Part shown: positions 26,393 to 35,854 of the stretch, piece after piece
How the letters are laid out: the number at the start of each line of letters is the position of its first letter
Numbering within the stretch: position 1 is the stretch's first letter
From: Singulisphaera sp. GP187
GTDB lineage: Bacteria; Planctomycetota; Planctomycetia; Isosphaerales; Isosphaeraceae
Assembly: GCF_900129635.1 (NCBI RefSeq)
Contig: NZ_FSRB01000003.1
Span: forward strand, 1-64,000
Reading direction: 5' to 3'
DNA: 64,000 nucleotides
Translations under genes and position numbers: made by a program
Notes under the pieces: generated by a model
Database searches by the model: none
Told to the model about the DNA's origin: nothing
What the model saw: the letters and a program-made list of their open reading frames with translations, nothing else

Positions 26393-27364
26393 ATGTTGTC
26401 CATTGAACGCTATGAATCTCGCCAGCATACCCGACCCAACGGCTTTACCCTCATCGAAATCTTGTTGGTGATCGCCGTGATCGGCCTTCTTGTGGCAATG
26501 CTACTGCCAGCGGTGCAGGGTGCACGCGAAGCCGCACGCCGTGCGTGGTGCACCAACAACTTGAAACAAATGGGATTGGGGCTCCACGCCTATCTCTCCG
26601 CCTTCGATGTGCTTCCTAGCGGTCAGGGTGGAAGTGGACAATCGGTACAGGTTGCGATCTTGCCATACCTTGAGCAATCCGCCCTGTATAATTCGATCAA
26701 CTTCGCTCTCGGCGTGGGCCACCTCGAGGCGAATCGTACTCTCGCACAGACTCGCGTCGCGAGCTTCCTGTGCCCATCTGATGCGGCGATCTGGCAGCAA
26801 CCCTCATCTTCGAGTTACGCAGCGAACACGGGCGATTGCTTCTATTTCGGCAAATATAATGGCCTGTTTTCAAGTATAGGTGCCGCTCCGGTGCATGTTG
26901 CTCCGCGGGATATTACTGACGGGATGAGCGAAACGGCGGCCATGGCGGAGTGGCTGGTCCTCGTTCCGGATGTTCCCGATCGACGTCGCCTCTACTTCCA
27001 AGCGAGCGAAGCGAGAGTACCGTTGGATGTCGATCAATTTGCAGCTTCATGTCTTGCGATCGGCGGAAATCCCACCAACAGTACCAAAGTAAAAGTGAAA
27101 GTGAAAGGCACTGATTGGTTTGTCGGGCTATGGTCTAACTCGATCTACGATCACGCAGTTCCTATCAACGGTCCAAACTGTACTGCTCTCTACTACCCAG
27201 GGTTCGTCGGGGCCTGCAGCGCCGGAAGTCTCCATCCTGGCGGAGCCAATGTTCTCATGGGCGACGGGCATATTCAATTTATTAAGGAAGGTACAAATGG
27301 AAAGGTCTGGCGTGCTTCAGGCACCCGGAATGGAGGAGAGGTGATTTCCTCCGACACCTTCTAA
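26393..27364 (+). CDS. DUF1559 type II pseudopilin-like protein
   Basis: The 323-residue protein has a prepilin-type leader of about 18 residues ending PNG, with cleavage before FTLIEILLVIAVIG. A hydrophobic helix ends LLPAVQGARE, then come CTNNLKQMGLGLHAY and the DUF1559 body with LCPSD near residue 125. The H-X9-DG motif (HPGGANVLMGDGHIQF) is near the C-terminus. A short Lys/Val repeat (TKVKVKVKG) occurs at about residue 232. The frame is open from 26321, but the ATG at 26393 gives a leader of normal length. It is the second intact member in the window and is probably a surface or secretion-associated pseudopilin. Confidence 0.9.
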   Translation: MLSIERYESRQHTRPNGFTLIEILLVIAVIGLLVAMLLPAVQGAREAARRAWCTNNLKQMGLGLHAYLSAFDVLPSGQGGSGQSVQVAILPYLEQSALYNSINFALGVGHLEANRTLAQTRVASFLCPSDAAIWQQPSSSSYAANTGDCFYFGKYNGLFSSIGAAPVHVAPRDITDGMSETAAMAEWLVLVPDVPDRRRLYFQASEARVPLDVDQFAASCLAIGGNPTNSTKVKVKVKGTDWFVGLWSNSIYDHAVPINGPNCTALYYPGFVGACSAGSLHPGGANVLMGDGHIQFIKEGTNGKVWRASGTRNGGEVISSDTF

Positions 27365-27381
27365 CGTGACAAGGGCAAGCA

Positions 27382-27956
27382 TTGCACTGTGGACCCTGGC
27401 GTCAGAAGCTGGTAGATTCCCTAGATTCACCCAAGAGGCCCACCACGACGATCTCTCGCGCCCATCTCGTCGACCCCGATGTCACACGATGGTATCACTG
27501 CGTCACTCGATGCGTTCGACGCGCCTACTTGCTCGGCGAAGGCGGTTCTGACCGCAAGTTGTGGATCGAAAACCGGCTTCAGGAGTTGGCGGGCCTCTTC
27601 TCCATCGCCGTCGGCGGGTTCGCCGTCCTCGATAACCACCTCCACGTCCTGGTCCGACTCGACCCGCAACGCACCGGCGCCTGGTCTGTTGAGGAGGTCG
27701 TACGTCGCTGGGCCGGCTTTTTCCCCCGCGCGATCAGGCGCGACAGCCACTCGAGGTCTCCCAGGCCTGGGTCGAGGGGCGGCTCAAGGATGAAGGCTGG
27801 GTCGCCACCGTTCGACAGCGTTTGCAGAACTTGAGTTGGTTCATGAAGTGCCTCAAGGAACCACTGTCGCGGCTGGTCAATCGCGAGGAAGGGGCGTGCG
27901 GGGCGTTCTTGAAGGGTCGCTCATACTACCTCCATTCTCCTTGTTTGACGAATTGA
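27382..27956 (+). pseudogene. Broken REP-associated tyrosine (Y1-like) transposase
   Basis: The first frame gives RWYHCVTRCVRRAYLLG and FAVLDNHLHVLVRLDP, with the HUH-type NHLH motif of Y1_Tnp-like REP-associated transposases. A frameshift near 27740 moves the match to another frame reading QAWVEGRLKDEGWVATVRQ and LSWFMKCLKEPLSRL, then GACGAFLKGR. After that the sequence diverges and stops at 27956, so the C-terminal third is missing. It cannot be active. It follows the pseudopilin gene closely and opens the second mobile patch. Confidence 0.8.
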
Positions 27957-28062
27957 AAGGCACCAGTGCCTCGGGCTGGCACAGAGATGCGCCTCGGCAA
28001 AACAACTATCGGCCGAATTGAGTAGTCACAGCATTTAAGAATGCTGATAATAGTTCCAGCCT

Positions 28063-29613
28063 TCAAACGGGCTCTCCATCGAGGTCAGCAGGATAGTGCC
28101 GGCCCTTGCGACTCAACGCGACCCTGCATTCGAGTCGTTTCAGTTCCCGTTCGTCAGCGTGAGGAATCCACACGCCGTCAAACGGCCGCTCAAGCGCCTG
28201 CACCCATCCGCATCGTACCCAATCTTTCAACTTCTTCACCCGGATTCCCAGCCGCTCTGCCCGCGCGTCCGCCGACCATCGCGGCGGTTGTGGGCCCGAC
28301 GCGTTTTCGCCTTCCGCCTGCCCCGCCAGACGCGGAAACAGTGAGCGGACCACGTCGGCCGTGAACGCTCCTCGTTGTTTCGGCGTCCGGAAGCCTTCCG
28401 CATTGAGCTGCTCGGCGATCCGCGGCGCCCGCCAACCGGCCCCGCGCAGCGCACCAAGGCGAGCCAGCAATTCCTCGTAATTGTCGAGTTGCTCATATGC
28501 AAACACTGCGCGGCATAGCTCGTGCCGGCTCTCAAAGCCTCCCGCCCATCGGATCGCCACTGCTGTCTGCTGCCCCGTGCTACGCCTGGTGACCTCAACC
28601 CGCTCGATCAGGCAGCGCAACATCTCCTTCCGCTCGCCTGCAGTCGTTTCCGGCGCGTGCCAGAGCATGGGGATATCATGACTCAACGCTTCCAGCACGC
28701 ACCGCTCCACAGCCCCTAACTTGATCAACTCCTCGTGCTCCAACCGATCGCAAGCATCCTGGGCCGCGCTCTGGTGCTTGAGGGCCGCTTCCCAGTTCGC
28801 TTCCAGGGTGCGGGCCACGAGCCGATTCTCTGGCTCGATCGCCTGGTATTGACGCTCGGCACGCTTTACCTCGTAGGTGGCACGTTCCAGGTTCTGCCGC
28901 AGTTGCGTCCCGTGCTGCCGGCGTTGCTCGCTGGCGTGCTCGATGGCGCACAAGCTGAGCTCGATCGCTGCCGGCGATAGCGCTTGCAGAAGCTGCTGGG
29001 TGACGAGTTCGTCGAGGCCCCGCGCAGGGAGACCGCCATAGACTTCGTCAGTCGCCGCGAATCGCCGTCGCGTGCAGGAGTAGCGACCTTGACGGATCGT
29101 TCGATATTCGACCAGCATCTTGCGGCCGCAGCGCCCACAGAAGAGCAAGCCGGCCAACAGCGCCGAGCCGCCGCCAGGCGTTCCCTTCGTTATCGGCCGG
29201 CGCTGGTTTTCGAGCATCAGCGATTGGTTCGCCAGATACTGCTCCCAGGTGATGTAAGCCGCGACGCGGTCGTGCAACAGAACGGTCCATTCCTCGGACG
29301 GGCAGTGGTGGCGGCCCTGGGTCATCCGACCCGTGGGATCGACGTGGGTCTGCGTCTGGCGCCGTCCCCATGAGTACGCACCGGCGTAGAGCGGATGATG
29401 CAGCGCCGTGCTCACGATCGTCACCGTGGCCGTGCGCCACGCAAGTTGGCCGGCGCTGTCGCGCTTTGGCAGTTTCACGTCGTGCCGCCGCAGGTCCCGC
29501 ACCACGGCGTAAGCGGTCCCCAACTCCAGGAACGCATCGAAGAGCCGTTGGACCGCGGCACGGACTTGCTCGTCGGGATCGAGCGTGACGGCGCCGTCCG
29601 GCAAGAGCACGTA
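28063..29613 (-). pseudogene. Large serine recombinase lacking its catalytic domain
   Basis: About 515 codons encode the C-terminal part of a large serine recombinase. It includes the recombinase domain (ALHHPLYAGAYSWGRRQT), a zinc beta-ribbon (LLFCGRCGRKM, RYSC near the middle), a long coiled coil (residues 215-290) and a C-terminal DNA-binding segment. The N-terminal resolvase domain with its catalytic serine is absent: the frame runs upstream (YVLLPDGAVTL) straight into the left end of the ISAzo13-type element at 29612. Beyond that element lies a different gene, so the missing part was deleted and not merely displaced. It was probably once part of an integrated element. Confidence 0.85.
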
Positions 29614-29636
29614 GGAATAGGCCGGGAATAACCTCC
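29612..29636 (+). repeat. Left terminal inverted repeat of ISAzo13-type element
   Basis: Pairs with 30911-30935. Only one mismatch (C versus T at position 22 of the repeat). Confidence 0.88.
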
Positions 29637-29655
29637 GTGGTTGGCTTCAGTTAGG

Positions 29656-30905
29656 ATGTCAGACCAGATGTTTGGAGGGAGTATACGGGAGGGTCACATG
29701 GAAGCCTACGCACCGACAGTCCAACGGATGATGAAACGGCTCTTCGGCTCGTTGAAAGAGAACGACCGGCGGCGGTATGCGGCGATCGAGGCCGCGAAGT
29801 TGGGGCACGGCGGGGTCGAGTACATCGCGGGTGTCCTGGAGTGCGATCCGAAGACGATCCGGTTGGGCCTCGGGGAGTTGGAAGGCGAGGACGACCTGGA
29901 CACGGGCCGCACTCGCAAAAAAGGGGCGGCCGGAAACGGTTGATCGAGGTCGACCCGGCGGTCGAAGCGAACTTTCCCAAGGTCCTTGAGGACCACACCG
30001 CGGGCGACCCGATGCGACTCGAAGTGAAATGGACCAACTTGTCGCGGCGCCAGATCGCCAAGCGGATGGAGGAATTGGGGACACGCGTCAGTCGCGACAT
30101 CGTCTCGAAGTTGCTCCGGAAGCATGGTTACCGCAGGCGGAAGGCGGTGAAGAAGAAGACGATGGGGCCGCGCCACCCGGATCGCAACGCCCAGTTCGAG
30201 AATATCTCCCGTCTCAAGAAGAGGTACTTGAAGGCCGGCTTGCCGGTAATCAGCATCGACACGAAGAAGAAGGAATTGCTGGGCGATTTCCAACGCGACG
30301 GGGTGATCGATACTCAAGAAACGATCGTGGTCAACGACCATGACTTCGGGAGCATGGGCTCGGGTACTGTGATCCCGCACGGGATCTACGACGTGGGGCG
30401 GAACCTTGGATTCGTCCACCTCAACACCAGCCACGACACCAGCGAACTGGCCTGTGACAGCATTGCGGCTTGGTGGGAATACCACGGTCGGTTGGCCTAT
30501 CCCGGGGCAAAGAAACTGCTGGTGCTGTGCGACGGCGGAGGTAGCAATAGTGCGTCGAGATATGTATTCAAGGAGCAACTTCAGAAGTTGGCGAATCGGC
30601 TGGGCATCGAGATCCGAATCGCCCATTACCCGCCGTACTGCTCGAAGTACAACCCGATCGAGCACCGCCTCTTCCCGCACGTGACGCGGGCCTGCCGCGG
30701 GGTGATCTTTCGAACGTTGGAGACCGTCCAGTACTACATCTCCAAGACCGAGACTGCCACGGGCTTGAAGGTGGCAGTGCGAATCCTTGAGAAGGTGTAT
30801 CAGACCGGCATGAAGTGCGCCGAGGGATTCAAGGAGGGCATGAAAATTGTCTTCGACAAAGTCCTGCCCAAATGGAACTACCGGGCTCTCCCCAAACCAG
30901 CATGA
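29656..30905 (+). CDS. ISAzo13-family DDE transposase, split by a -1 shift
   Basis: The first frame (29656-29943) encodes the N-terminal HTH region (YAAIEAAKLGHGGVEYIAGVL, DPKTIRLGLGELE). The second frame takes over near 29920 with GGRKRLIEVDPAVEAN and runs to 30905 through the 'Rhodopirellula transposase' DDE core: SIDTKKKELLG, LCDGGGSN and YCSKYNPIEHRLF. The switch lies at AAAAAAGGGG (29917-29926). Restoring one base in the G run gives a continuous RKKGGGRKRL reading. Either the gene has a one-base deletion or it uses slippage at the A6G4 run. ATG codons at 29656 and 29698 are both possible starts. The rest looks undamaged. Confidence 0.82.
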
Positions 30906-30910
30906 AAACG

Positions 30911-30935
30911 GGAAGTTATTCCCGGCCTATTCCTA
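30911..30935 (-). repeat. Right terminal inverted repeat of ISAzo13-type element
   Basis: GGAAGTTATTCCCGGCCTAT and on to TCCTA, the mirror image of 29612-29636. Confidence 0.88.
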
Positions 30936-31169
30936 AGCCATGGTGCCGACGTCGAAGCTAGTACGATCATAGACGATAACATGACTGCGTTGATGGTTGC
31001 CGCTAAATGTGGGAACCTTGCGGCGGTTCGAATCCTCTTAGAGCACGGAGCTGACGGCTTTCGCCGGGAAGGAGTTTGGAATGAGAATGCTGCCGGCTAT
31101 GCCCGATTGAAAAAACATTTCGAGGTAGTCGTCGAGTTCATAGAGCACAACCGGACTGCACCCCATTAA
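30933..31169 (+). pseudogene. 3' fragment of an ankyrin-repeat protein
   Basis: From the right end of the IS the frame reads LSHGADVEASTIIDDN, then a full ankyrin repeat NMTALMVAAKCGNLAAVRILLEHGAD and a degenerate last repeat, ending in TAA at 31169. The frame is open into the IS end (CTA AGC CAT), so the 5' part of the gene is missing. The 62-codon frame from the ATG at 30981 is unlikely to be a real gene on its own. Ankyrin proteins bind other proteins; nothing about its partner can be seen. Confidence 0.7.
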
Positions 31170-31222
31170 TCACTCAGGCCAGCAGTACAATGCAGGTCCT
31201 TGCTGTACTGTTGCTCTGCGCA

Positions 31223-32209
31223 TCAGACGGTGACGAACCGCTCGCGGGCGAGGAGCGAGGCGCCGAGGATTCCGGCATCATCGCCGAGCGCCGCTCGAAC
31301 GATTCGGATCTTCCCGTCGGGATCGGTAATCATGTGGCGCCGTGCCGAGGCCCGCACCAGATCGACGTAGGAATCGCCCAGGGCGCCCGCCACGCCGCCG
31401 CCGATGATGAACAGTTCGGGGCCGAGGACGTTCGACAGGCCACTCAGGCAGACGCCCAGGTAATGCGCGGCGCGTTGGACTTCCCTAATCGCGACCTGGT
31501 CGTTGCGCGCGATCGCGTCGGCAAGTTCACCGCTCTTGAGTCGTCCCGACTTCTTGGCCAGTTTATCACTCAAGACCGAAGGGTGTCCCTTGCGGATCGC
31601 CTTCGAGATTCGCCGCGCGATGGCCGTCCTGCTGGCGAGGGCTTCGACGCAACCATGAGCGCCACAGCCGCATTTCGGGCCGCCCGTCTTCACGATGATA
31701 TGCCCGAGCTCACCGGCATTGCCGGTCGACCCCGTGAAGATCTTGCCATCGACGATCAGGCTGCCGCCGATTCCGGTACCGACGAACGCGGCGACGATGT
31801 TTTGATAGCCGCGGCCCGCTCCCAGGCGAAATTCGCCGTAGCCACCGACCCGGACATCATTTTGAAGCAAGACCGGACGCTGGAGAACCGCCGAGAGGTC
31901 GGGACCGAGCGGGAAGTTCCGGACGTTCATGTTGGCGCTGAAGAGAACGACGCCCGTCTCGGGGTCGAGCGGACCCGGAGATCCGATACCCGCCGCGGCG
32001 ATGTCGTTGCGTGTGAGACCGGCACTCTTGAGCGCGTCGTCCACGCACTGGACGATGGTCTGAACAATGGCGGGTCCCCCCTCTTTGGCCGGGGTTGATC
32101 GCTTGCTACGGCCGAGGATTTGGTTGTCGGCTCCGACGACCCCCGCCAGCGTTTTGGTGCCTCCCAGGTCGATTCCGACCACGAAGGGGCCAGCCCCCTG
32201 CAATGACAT
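31223..32209 (-). CDS. ROK-family sugar kinase (glucokinase-like)
   Basis: The 328-residue cytoplasmic kinase has an N-terminal phosphate-binding GIDLGGTKT, the substrate loop GSPGPLD, catalytic Asp in LLQNDVRVGGYGE, the second ATP site AAFVGTGIGGSL, the ROK zinc-binding motif GPKCGCGAHGCVEA and the adenosine motif IIGGGVA. It most likely phosphorylates glucose or a related hexose with ATP. Glucokinase is the usual assignment, but N-acetyl sugar kinases share these motifs. The ATG at 32209 matches the family start. The gene lies 79 bp downstream of the GAP1-like gene on the same strand. Confidence 0.92.
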   Translation of the reverse strand: MSLQGAGPFVVGIDLGGTKTLAGVVGADNQILGRSKRSTPAKEGGPAIVQTIVQCVDDALKSAGLTRNDIAAAGIGSPGPLDPETGVVLFSANMNVRNFPLGPDLSAVLQRPVLLQNDVRVGGYGEFRLGAGRGYQNIVAAFVGTGIGGSLIVDGKIFTGSTGNAGELGHIIVKTGGPKCGCGAHGCVEALASRTAIARRISKAIRKGHPSVLSDKLAKKSGRLKSGELADAIARNDQVAIREVQRAAHYLGVCLSGLSNVLGPELFIIGGGVAGALGDSYVDLVRASARRHMITDPDGKIRIVRAALGDDAGILGASLLARERFVTV

Positions 32210-32288
32210 TCGCTCTCGCTCCTAAGTGGCCGGCGCCATGCCTATCCAGGCAAGATGTAACGCTGGGTATCCGGGCGATGTTAACCGA

Positions 32289-35200
32289 TTACGGGTTGGG
32301 GGGGGAGTCGGGCGACCGCATTTTTCTCGCCGGTTCCCGCGCGTCGCGGATCACCTGTCTGAGTTCCATGCGCAAGTCTCCAACCAGCGGAGCCCGCGCC
32401 AGCTTGATCGCATCGGAAACCGCTTCGTTTTCCCCCAGTTCTTCCGCCCATCGTGTCAGCCGATCGACGTCGGACAAGCCGCACTCAAAAAGCCATTTCG
32501 CGAACCGGGCGATCTGAAACGGTTCAAATTCATCGACGCGGAAAATGAACCAGGCGACGAAGCGATAGCGGTCCGCCGTTTCGAGCTCACCCAGGGGGAG
32601 GACGTGCTTCCAGCCGGCCAGACTTTGCCAGCAGGAGGTGCTGCCGATCCCCGTTCGATAGAGGGCCGAGAGCGCTTCCAGGCAACGCCAACGGGCTGCC
32701 CCCTGGCGCGAGAGAAAGGGCGATTCTCCCGGAGCCCGAGAAGCCGCGTGTCCGGGCGAATCCGGGAGGGCCAAGCCCTCATCATCGGCCCTGTATTGTG
32801 CCGGCCGGTTGGGCCGCATCCAGTTCTGCACGGCGGTCAGCCCATCCTCGGGCAACGGCGCCATCGGGGAAAGCGTCGCGAATGCGTCCCGCAAGTCATG
32901 ACACGCATCCGGATCGTCGTTCGCGTGCCACCAGAGAATCGAGCCGAGCGATTTCAGGTCGGCGGCACGCGCCGCAACGGTGGCGGCCAGTGTCGGCCCG
33001 TCGCAGACGTTCAGCCAGACCTCGAAGAAGCGGCCGGTGTGCATCCCTTTGGTGAGCGACTTGTCCCAGACCTGGAGACTTTCCAGTCGGGCCGGAATCG
33101 ATTTCCCCACCAGTTCCCGACGGACGTCGGCCGCAAGGAGACGCCACGCCCGATCGTTCTGGAGCAGGAATTGCCGCGTGCTCCAGACGTCGAACCCGGG
33201 ACCAGGCCGTCGCATCAACTCGGCGCTGATTTCGGCCGCCAGGCTGTTGGCCTCGAAACCGTCGTCACCTCCGCCGGTCGTCGTTGTCAGACCAAGCCGG
33301 TCGAGCAGTCCGACGAGCTGATCGAACCAGGCCGTGGGATCGGCGCGAGCGTCCAGGAGCGGCTCCGCGAGGGCGCGGGCCAGTCCCGCAAGACCGGGCT
33401 GCCCGGCATCGAACGCCCCTGGCCATGAGTCGCGGCAGGTGTCGAGGGCGAGGTGCAGCGCGTCAGTCAGCCCACCGCCCATGTGCCGAAGGATCTGGCC
33501 AAGGATCGCTCCTCGCTCCGTGGCGGGAATCACAGGGAGCTTGATATTCAGAAGTGAACGGGCATCGCCGGTTCGGAGCACTCGTGCATACTGCTCGCAC
33601 TCAAGGATCCGCGTCTGCTGCGCGTCGGAAAGTTCCCCTCGAGCCCGGGCCTGCTCGACCCACCGCGACAACCCGAGCTGTCGATATTCCTTGCTGAAGA
33701 GCCGCTTCAGGAGGTCGAGGCCCGAGGGCGTCCGGTCCAGGTAGACGCCGGCCCAGGCCGAGTCGCAGGGACGGTTTGCCTCCGGGAGCGGAAGCAGAAC
33801 CTGCTCCACGCCCCAGCAAAACGCGTCATCGGGGAGCGTGGAATCACGGGCGATCTCGAGCACGGCGGTGGCGAAGCAGCGCTGTAACGGGGCCGGCACC
33901 AGCTTGTGGAGCGACTGCCAACCTGCCTGGTTCATCGGATCCGCGAACGCACGCCGCAAGAACGGCTTGAGCCAGACCTTCGCCAGCTCCCCCTGACGGA
34001 GCGCCCACCGCAAGACGATGGCGACGGTACGGGATCCGGCCGGTTCGAGCGCCCGGGCGAGCAAGCCGGCCATCTCCTCGCGTGCCGAGGGCGCTGTCGA
34101 CGCTTCGGCGGCCAAGGCGTCGAGCACGGCTGGGAGCGACTCGGGCAGGTTGAAGGCTTGCCCCAAGAGGCTTCGAATCGGTCGCGTGTCCTGATTCTCG
34201 AGGGCGTCGACCACGGCGTTTCGAACGCCAAGGGGGAGCAAGAGCGCCCGATCGCTCGAAGGCAACGACTCGAGCCAGCGGAGTGCCTCTCGGGCTTCGG
34301 GGTCGGGCAGCATGCCGATCAAGGCGCGCACGAACCCAGGGCGGGCCGCTGCCGGCGCCGAACCGAGCGCCGCTTCGATCAGAGAAAACCGCGCCTCGGG
34401 TCCCAGCGTGCGCGACCAGTCGGCGATCGTCTCACCCCAGGCCGCCGGCGCGTCCTCGGCAGTCCAAACCGACGACTGAGCGAGATGCTCCCGAAGCGCC
34501 AGCCGCGCTTCATTCGATCCAACGGCGGCAGCCTCCCGCCACCATGAGTGAGGACGTGTTTCCACGAGTTCCTCGGCCAGACCATGCCGGTTCGCCCAGG
34601 CGGTCAGACTCGCCAAATCCGCCCAGTCTTGCGGTAGCGCCGGCGTACCGGTTTGCAAATGGACCAAGCGGTCAAAGCCGTAGAGTTGGTTGAGCCATTC
34701 ATCGGTCCAGAACAGGTGGGCACCGAGGTCGCGACCCGCGCGGGCGAGCTCGGCCCGCCGCCCGGTCTCCTCCCAGGCCCACCGGTCCGCCGCGGTTCGC
34801 CGAATGAGCCAATCCGCCATCGTCCTGGCCCAGGCGGCCGGCTCGAGGCGCGGCTCGATGACGCCCGAGCCGAGATCCGCCACAATTCCGTTGGCAAAGA
34901 GGGCCTGCCGATTCGGACGCGCGGCGTGGATCGACCCCTGAAGCCGGAACCCGGGAAGCTCCTCGGGGCGATCGTGGTAGGTCGAAAACGTGAGCGCCGG
35001 CCGCCAAGCCGCGGGGAAAGCGAGCGTCAGGAGCGCGATCCGATCGGCGAGTCGTTCGGCATCGTCGATCAGGAACAAGGTCCGCCCTTCACGCACGACC
35101 GTGGCCAGGCTCGTCAGCAGGCAAGCGAGCAGTGACGGATCTCCGCCTGGGACGAATTTGTCGAAGACGTCGAAACCGGGTGGGTCGCTCAGATCGGCCG

Positions 35201-35615
35201 CGCCTAACTCGAGGGGCGCCGGGGGCTCGCCTCGGCTCGGAAACCGGTCTGACCTGATCCAGAGCGGCCGATCGAACAGGCCTGCTGGCCAGTTTCCCAA
35301 CGTTTCCAGCTCACGATCCTCAAGGAGAAAGCCGTGAGCGAAATGGCCTCCCGGTCTTCCCCAGAGCCCGCGCTCGGTTTCGTATTCATGGCTTCGTGGC
35401 GAGAGCCAGGCCACCTCGGCCTCGCCGCGCTCATTGCGACGATAACGAAGTGCGGCCGGAGCCATCGTCCGCGTCCCCGCCAGGAACGCACGCAGGCCCA
35501 GATGCCGAAAGTCACCCGAGATCGGGTAACCCGGGGTGAGCCGCTTGATCTGGAAACCATTACTCGCACCCAGCCCGTAGCCTATCGGACACTGCGTGTA
35601 GTAAATCTGCTTCAT
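32289..35615 (-). CDS. Giant GAP1-like (GTPase-associated protein) family protein
   Basis: The roughly 1,108-residue protein begins MKQIYYTQCPIGYGLG and GFQIKRLTPGYP, followed by LSPRSHEYETERGLWGRPGGHFAHGFLL. This resembles the GAP1-N (type 2) domain. Residues 180-240 (LFLIDDAERLADRI, WRPALTFSTYHDRP) resemble the GAP1-M region. The remaining 800 residues are mostly helical, Trp/Leu/Ala-rich, HEAT-like repeats. There is no signal peptide or membrane helix. The family is known from conflict-type loci that also encode TRAFAC GTPases. A candidate GTPase is at 13360 and a vWA protein at 37691 (association inferred; family call from memory). The ATG at 35615 is chosen over upstream methionines at 35642 and 35624 because the family starts at the KQIYYTQC strand. 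Confidence 0.72.
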   Translation of the reverse strand: MKQIYYTQCPIGYGLGASNGFQIKRLTPGYPISGDFRHLGLRAFLAGTRTMAPAALRYRRNERGEAEVAWLSPRSHEYETERGLWGRPGGHFAHGFLLEDRELETLGNWPAGLFDRPLWIRSDRFPSRGEPPAPLELGAADLSDPPGFDVFDKFVPGGDPSLLACLLTSLATVVREGRTLFLIDDAERLADRIALLTLAFPAAWRPALTFSTYHDRPEELPGFRLQGSIHAARPNRQALFANGIVADLGSGVIEPRLEPAAWARTMADWLIRRTAADRWAWEETGRRAELARAGRDLGAHLFWTDEWLNQLYGFDRLVHLQTGTPALPQDWADLASLTAWANRHGLAEELVETRPHSWWREAAAVGSNEARLALREHLAQSSVWTAEDAPAAWGETIADWSRTLGPEARFSLIEAALGSAPAAARPGFVRALIGMLPDPEAREALRWLESLPSSDRALLLPLGVRNAVVDALENQDTRPIRSLLGQAFNLPESLPAVLDALAAEASTAPSAREEMAGLLARALEPAGSRTVAIVLRWALRQGELAKVWLKPFLRRAFADPMNQAGWQSLHKLVPAPLQRCFATAVLEIARDSTLPDDAFCWGVEQVLLPLPEANRPCDSAWAGVYLDRTPSGLDLLKRLFSKEYRQLGLSRWVEQARARGELSDAQQTRILECEQYARVLRTGDARSLLNIKLPVIPATERGAILGQILRHMGGGLTDALHLALDTCRDSWPGAFDAGQPGLAGLARALAEPLLDARADPTAWFDQLVGLLDRLGLTTTTGGGDDGFEANSLAAEISAELMRRPGPGFDVWSTRQFLLQNDRAWRLLAADVRRELVGKSIPARLESLQVWDKSLTKGMHTGRFFEVWLNVCDGPTLAATVAARAADLKSLGSILWWHANDDPDACHDLRDAFATLSPMAPLPEDGLTAVQNWMRPNRPAQYRADDEGLALPDSPGHAASRAPGESPFLSRQGAARWRCLEALSALYRTGIGSTSCWQSLAGWKHVLPLGELETADRYRFVAWFIFRVDEFEPFQIARFAKWLFECGLSDVDRLTRWAEELGENEAVSDAIKLARAPLVGDLRMELRQVIRDAREPARKMRSPDSPPNP

Positions 35616-35792
35616 AACGACCATATTTCGCTGTAACCACATGTAATGTCAAGGGGTTACAGTCTAGATTCGGACAAGCTTCGCCGAACCCGGTTTCCCG
35701 CTTCGACACGATCGGTCTTCGCATCATCATTGGACCATCCCACGAGCGGTGTTAAGCGGCGTGGTTCCTTCCTGTGCGGCGGTCTTCGAAAC

Positions 35793-35828
35793 AAAAAAAC
35801 GACCCGAGGCCACGCGGGCTTCGGGTCG
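35793..35828 (-). terminator. Rho-independent terminator of the exported-protein gene
   Basis: On the minus strand, CGACCCGA (35821-35828) pairs with TCGGGTCG (35800-35807) and seven T follow (35793-35799). It lies 27 bp after the stop of the gene at 35855. Confidence 0.88.
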
Positions 35829-35854
35829 TCGTTGTTTCTGTAGTGAACAATCTA

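Larger units (their letters stand above)
29612..30935 (+). mobile_element. ISAzo13-type insertion sequence with 25-bp inverted repeats
   Basis: The left end TAGGAATAGGCCGGGAATAAC (29612-29632) and its extension to 29636 are mirrored at 30911-30935 with 24 of 25 positions identical. The outermost bases are TA at both ends, consistent with a TA target duplication. The 1.3-kb element carries one transposase gene (frameshifted) in the plus direction. Different truncated genes abut each end: a serine recombinase on the left and an ankyrin protein on the right. Confidence 0.88.

Noticed and set aside
30980..31169. A short ankyrin protein as an independent gene
   Set aside because: The frame is open straight into the IS end with more ankyrin sequence upstream of the ATG, so it is a truncated tail.
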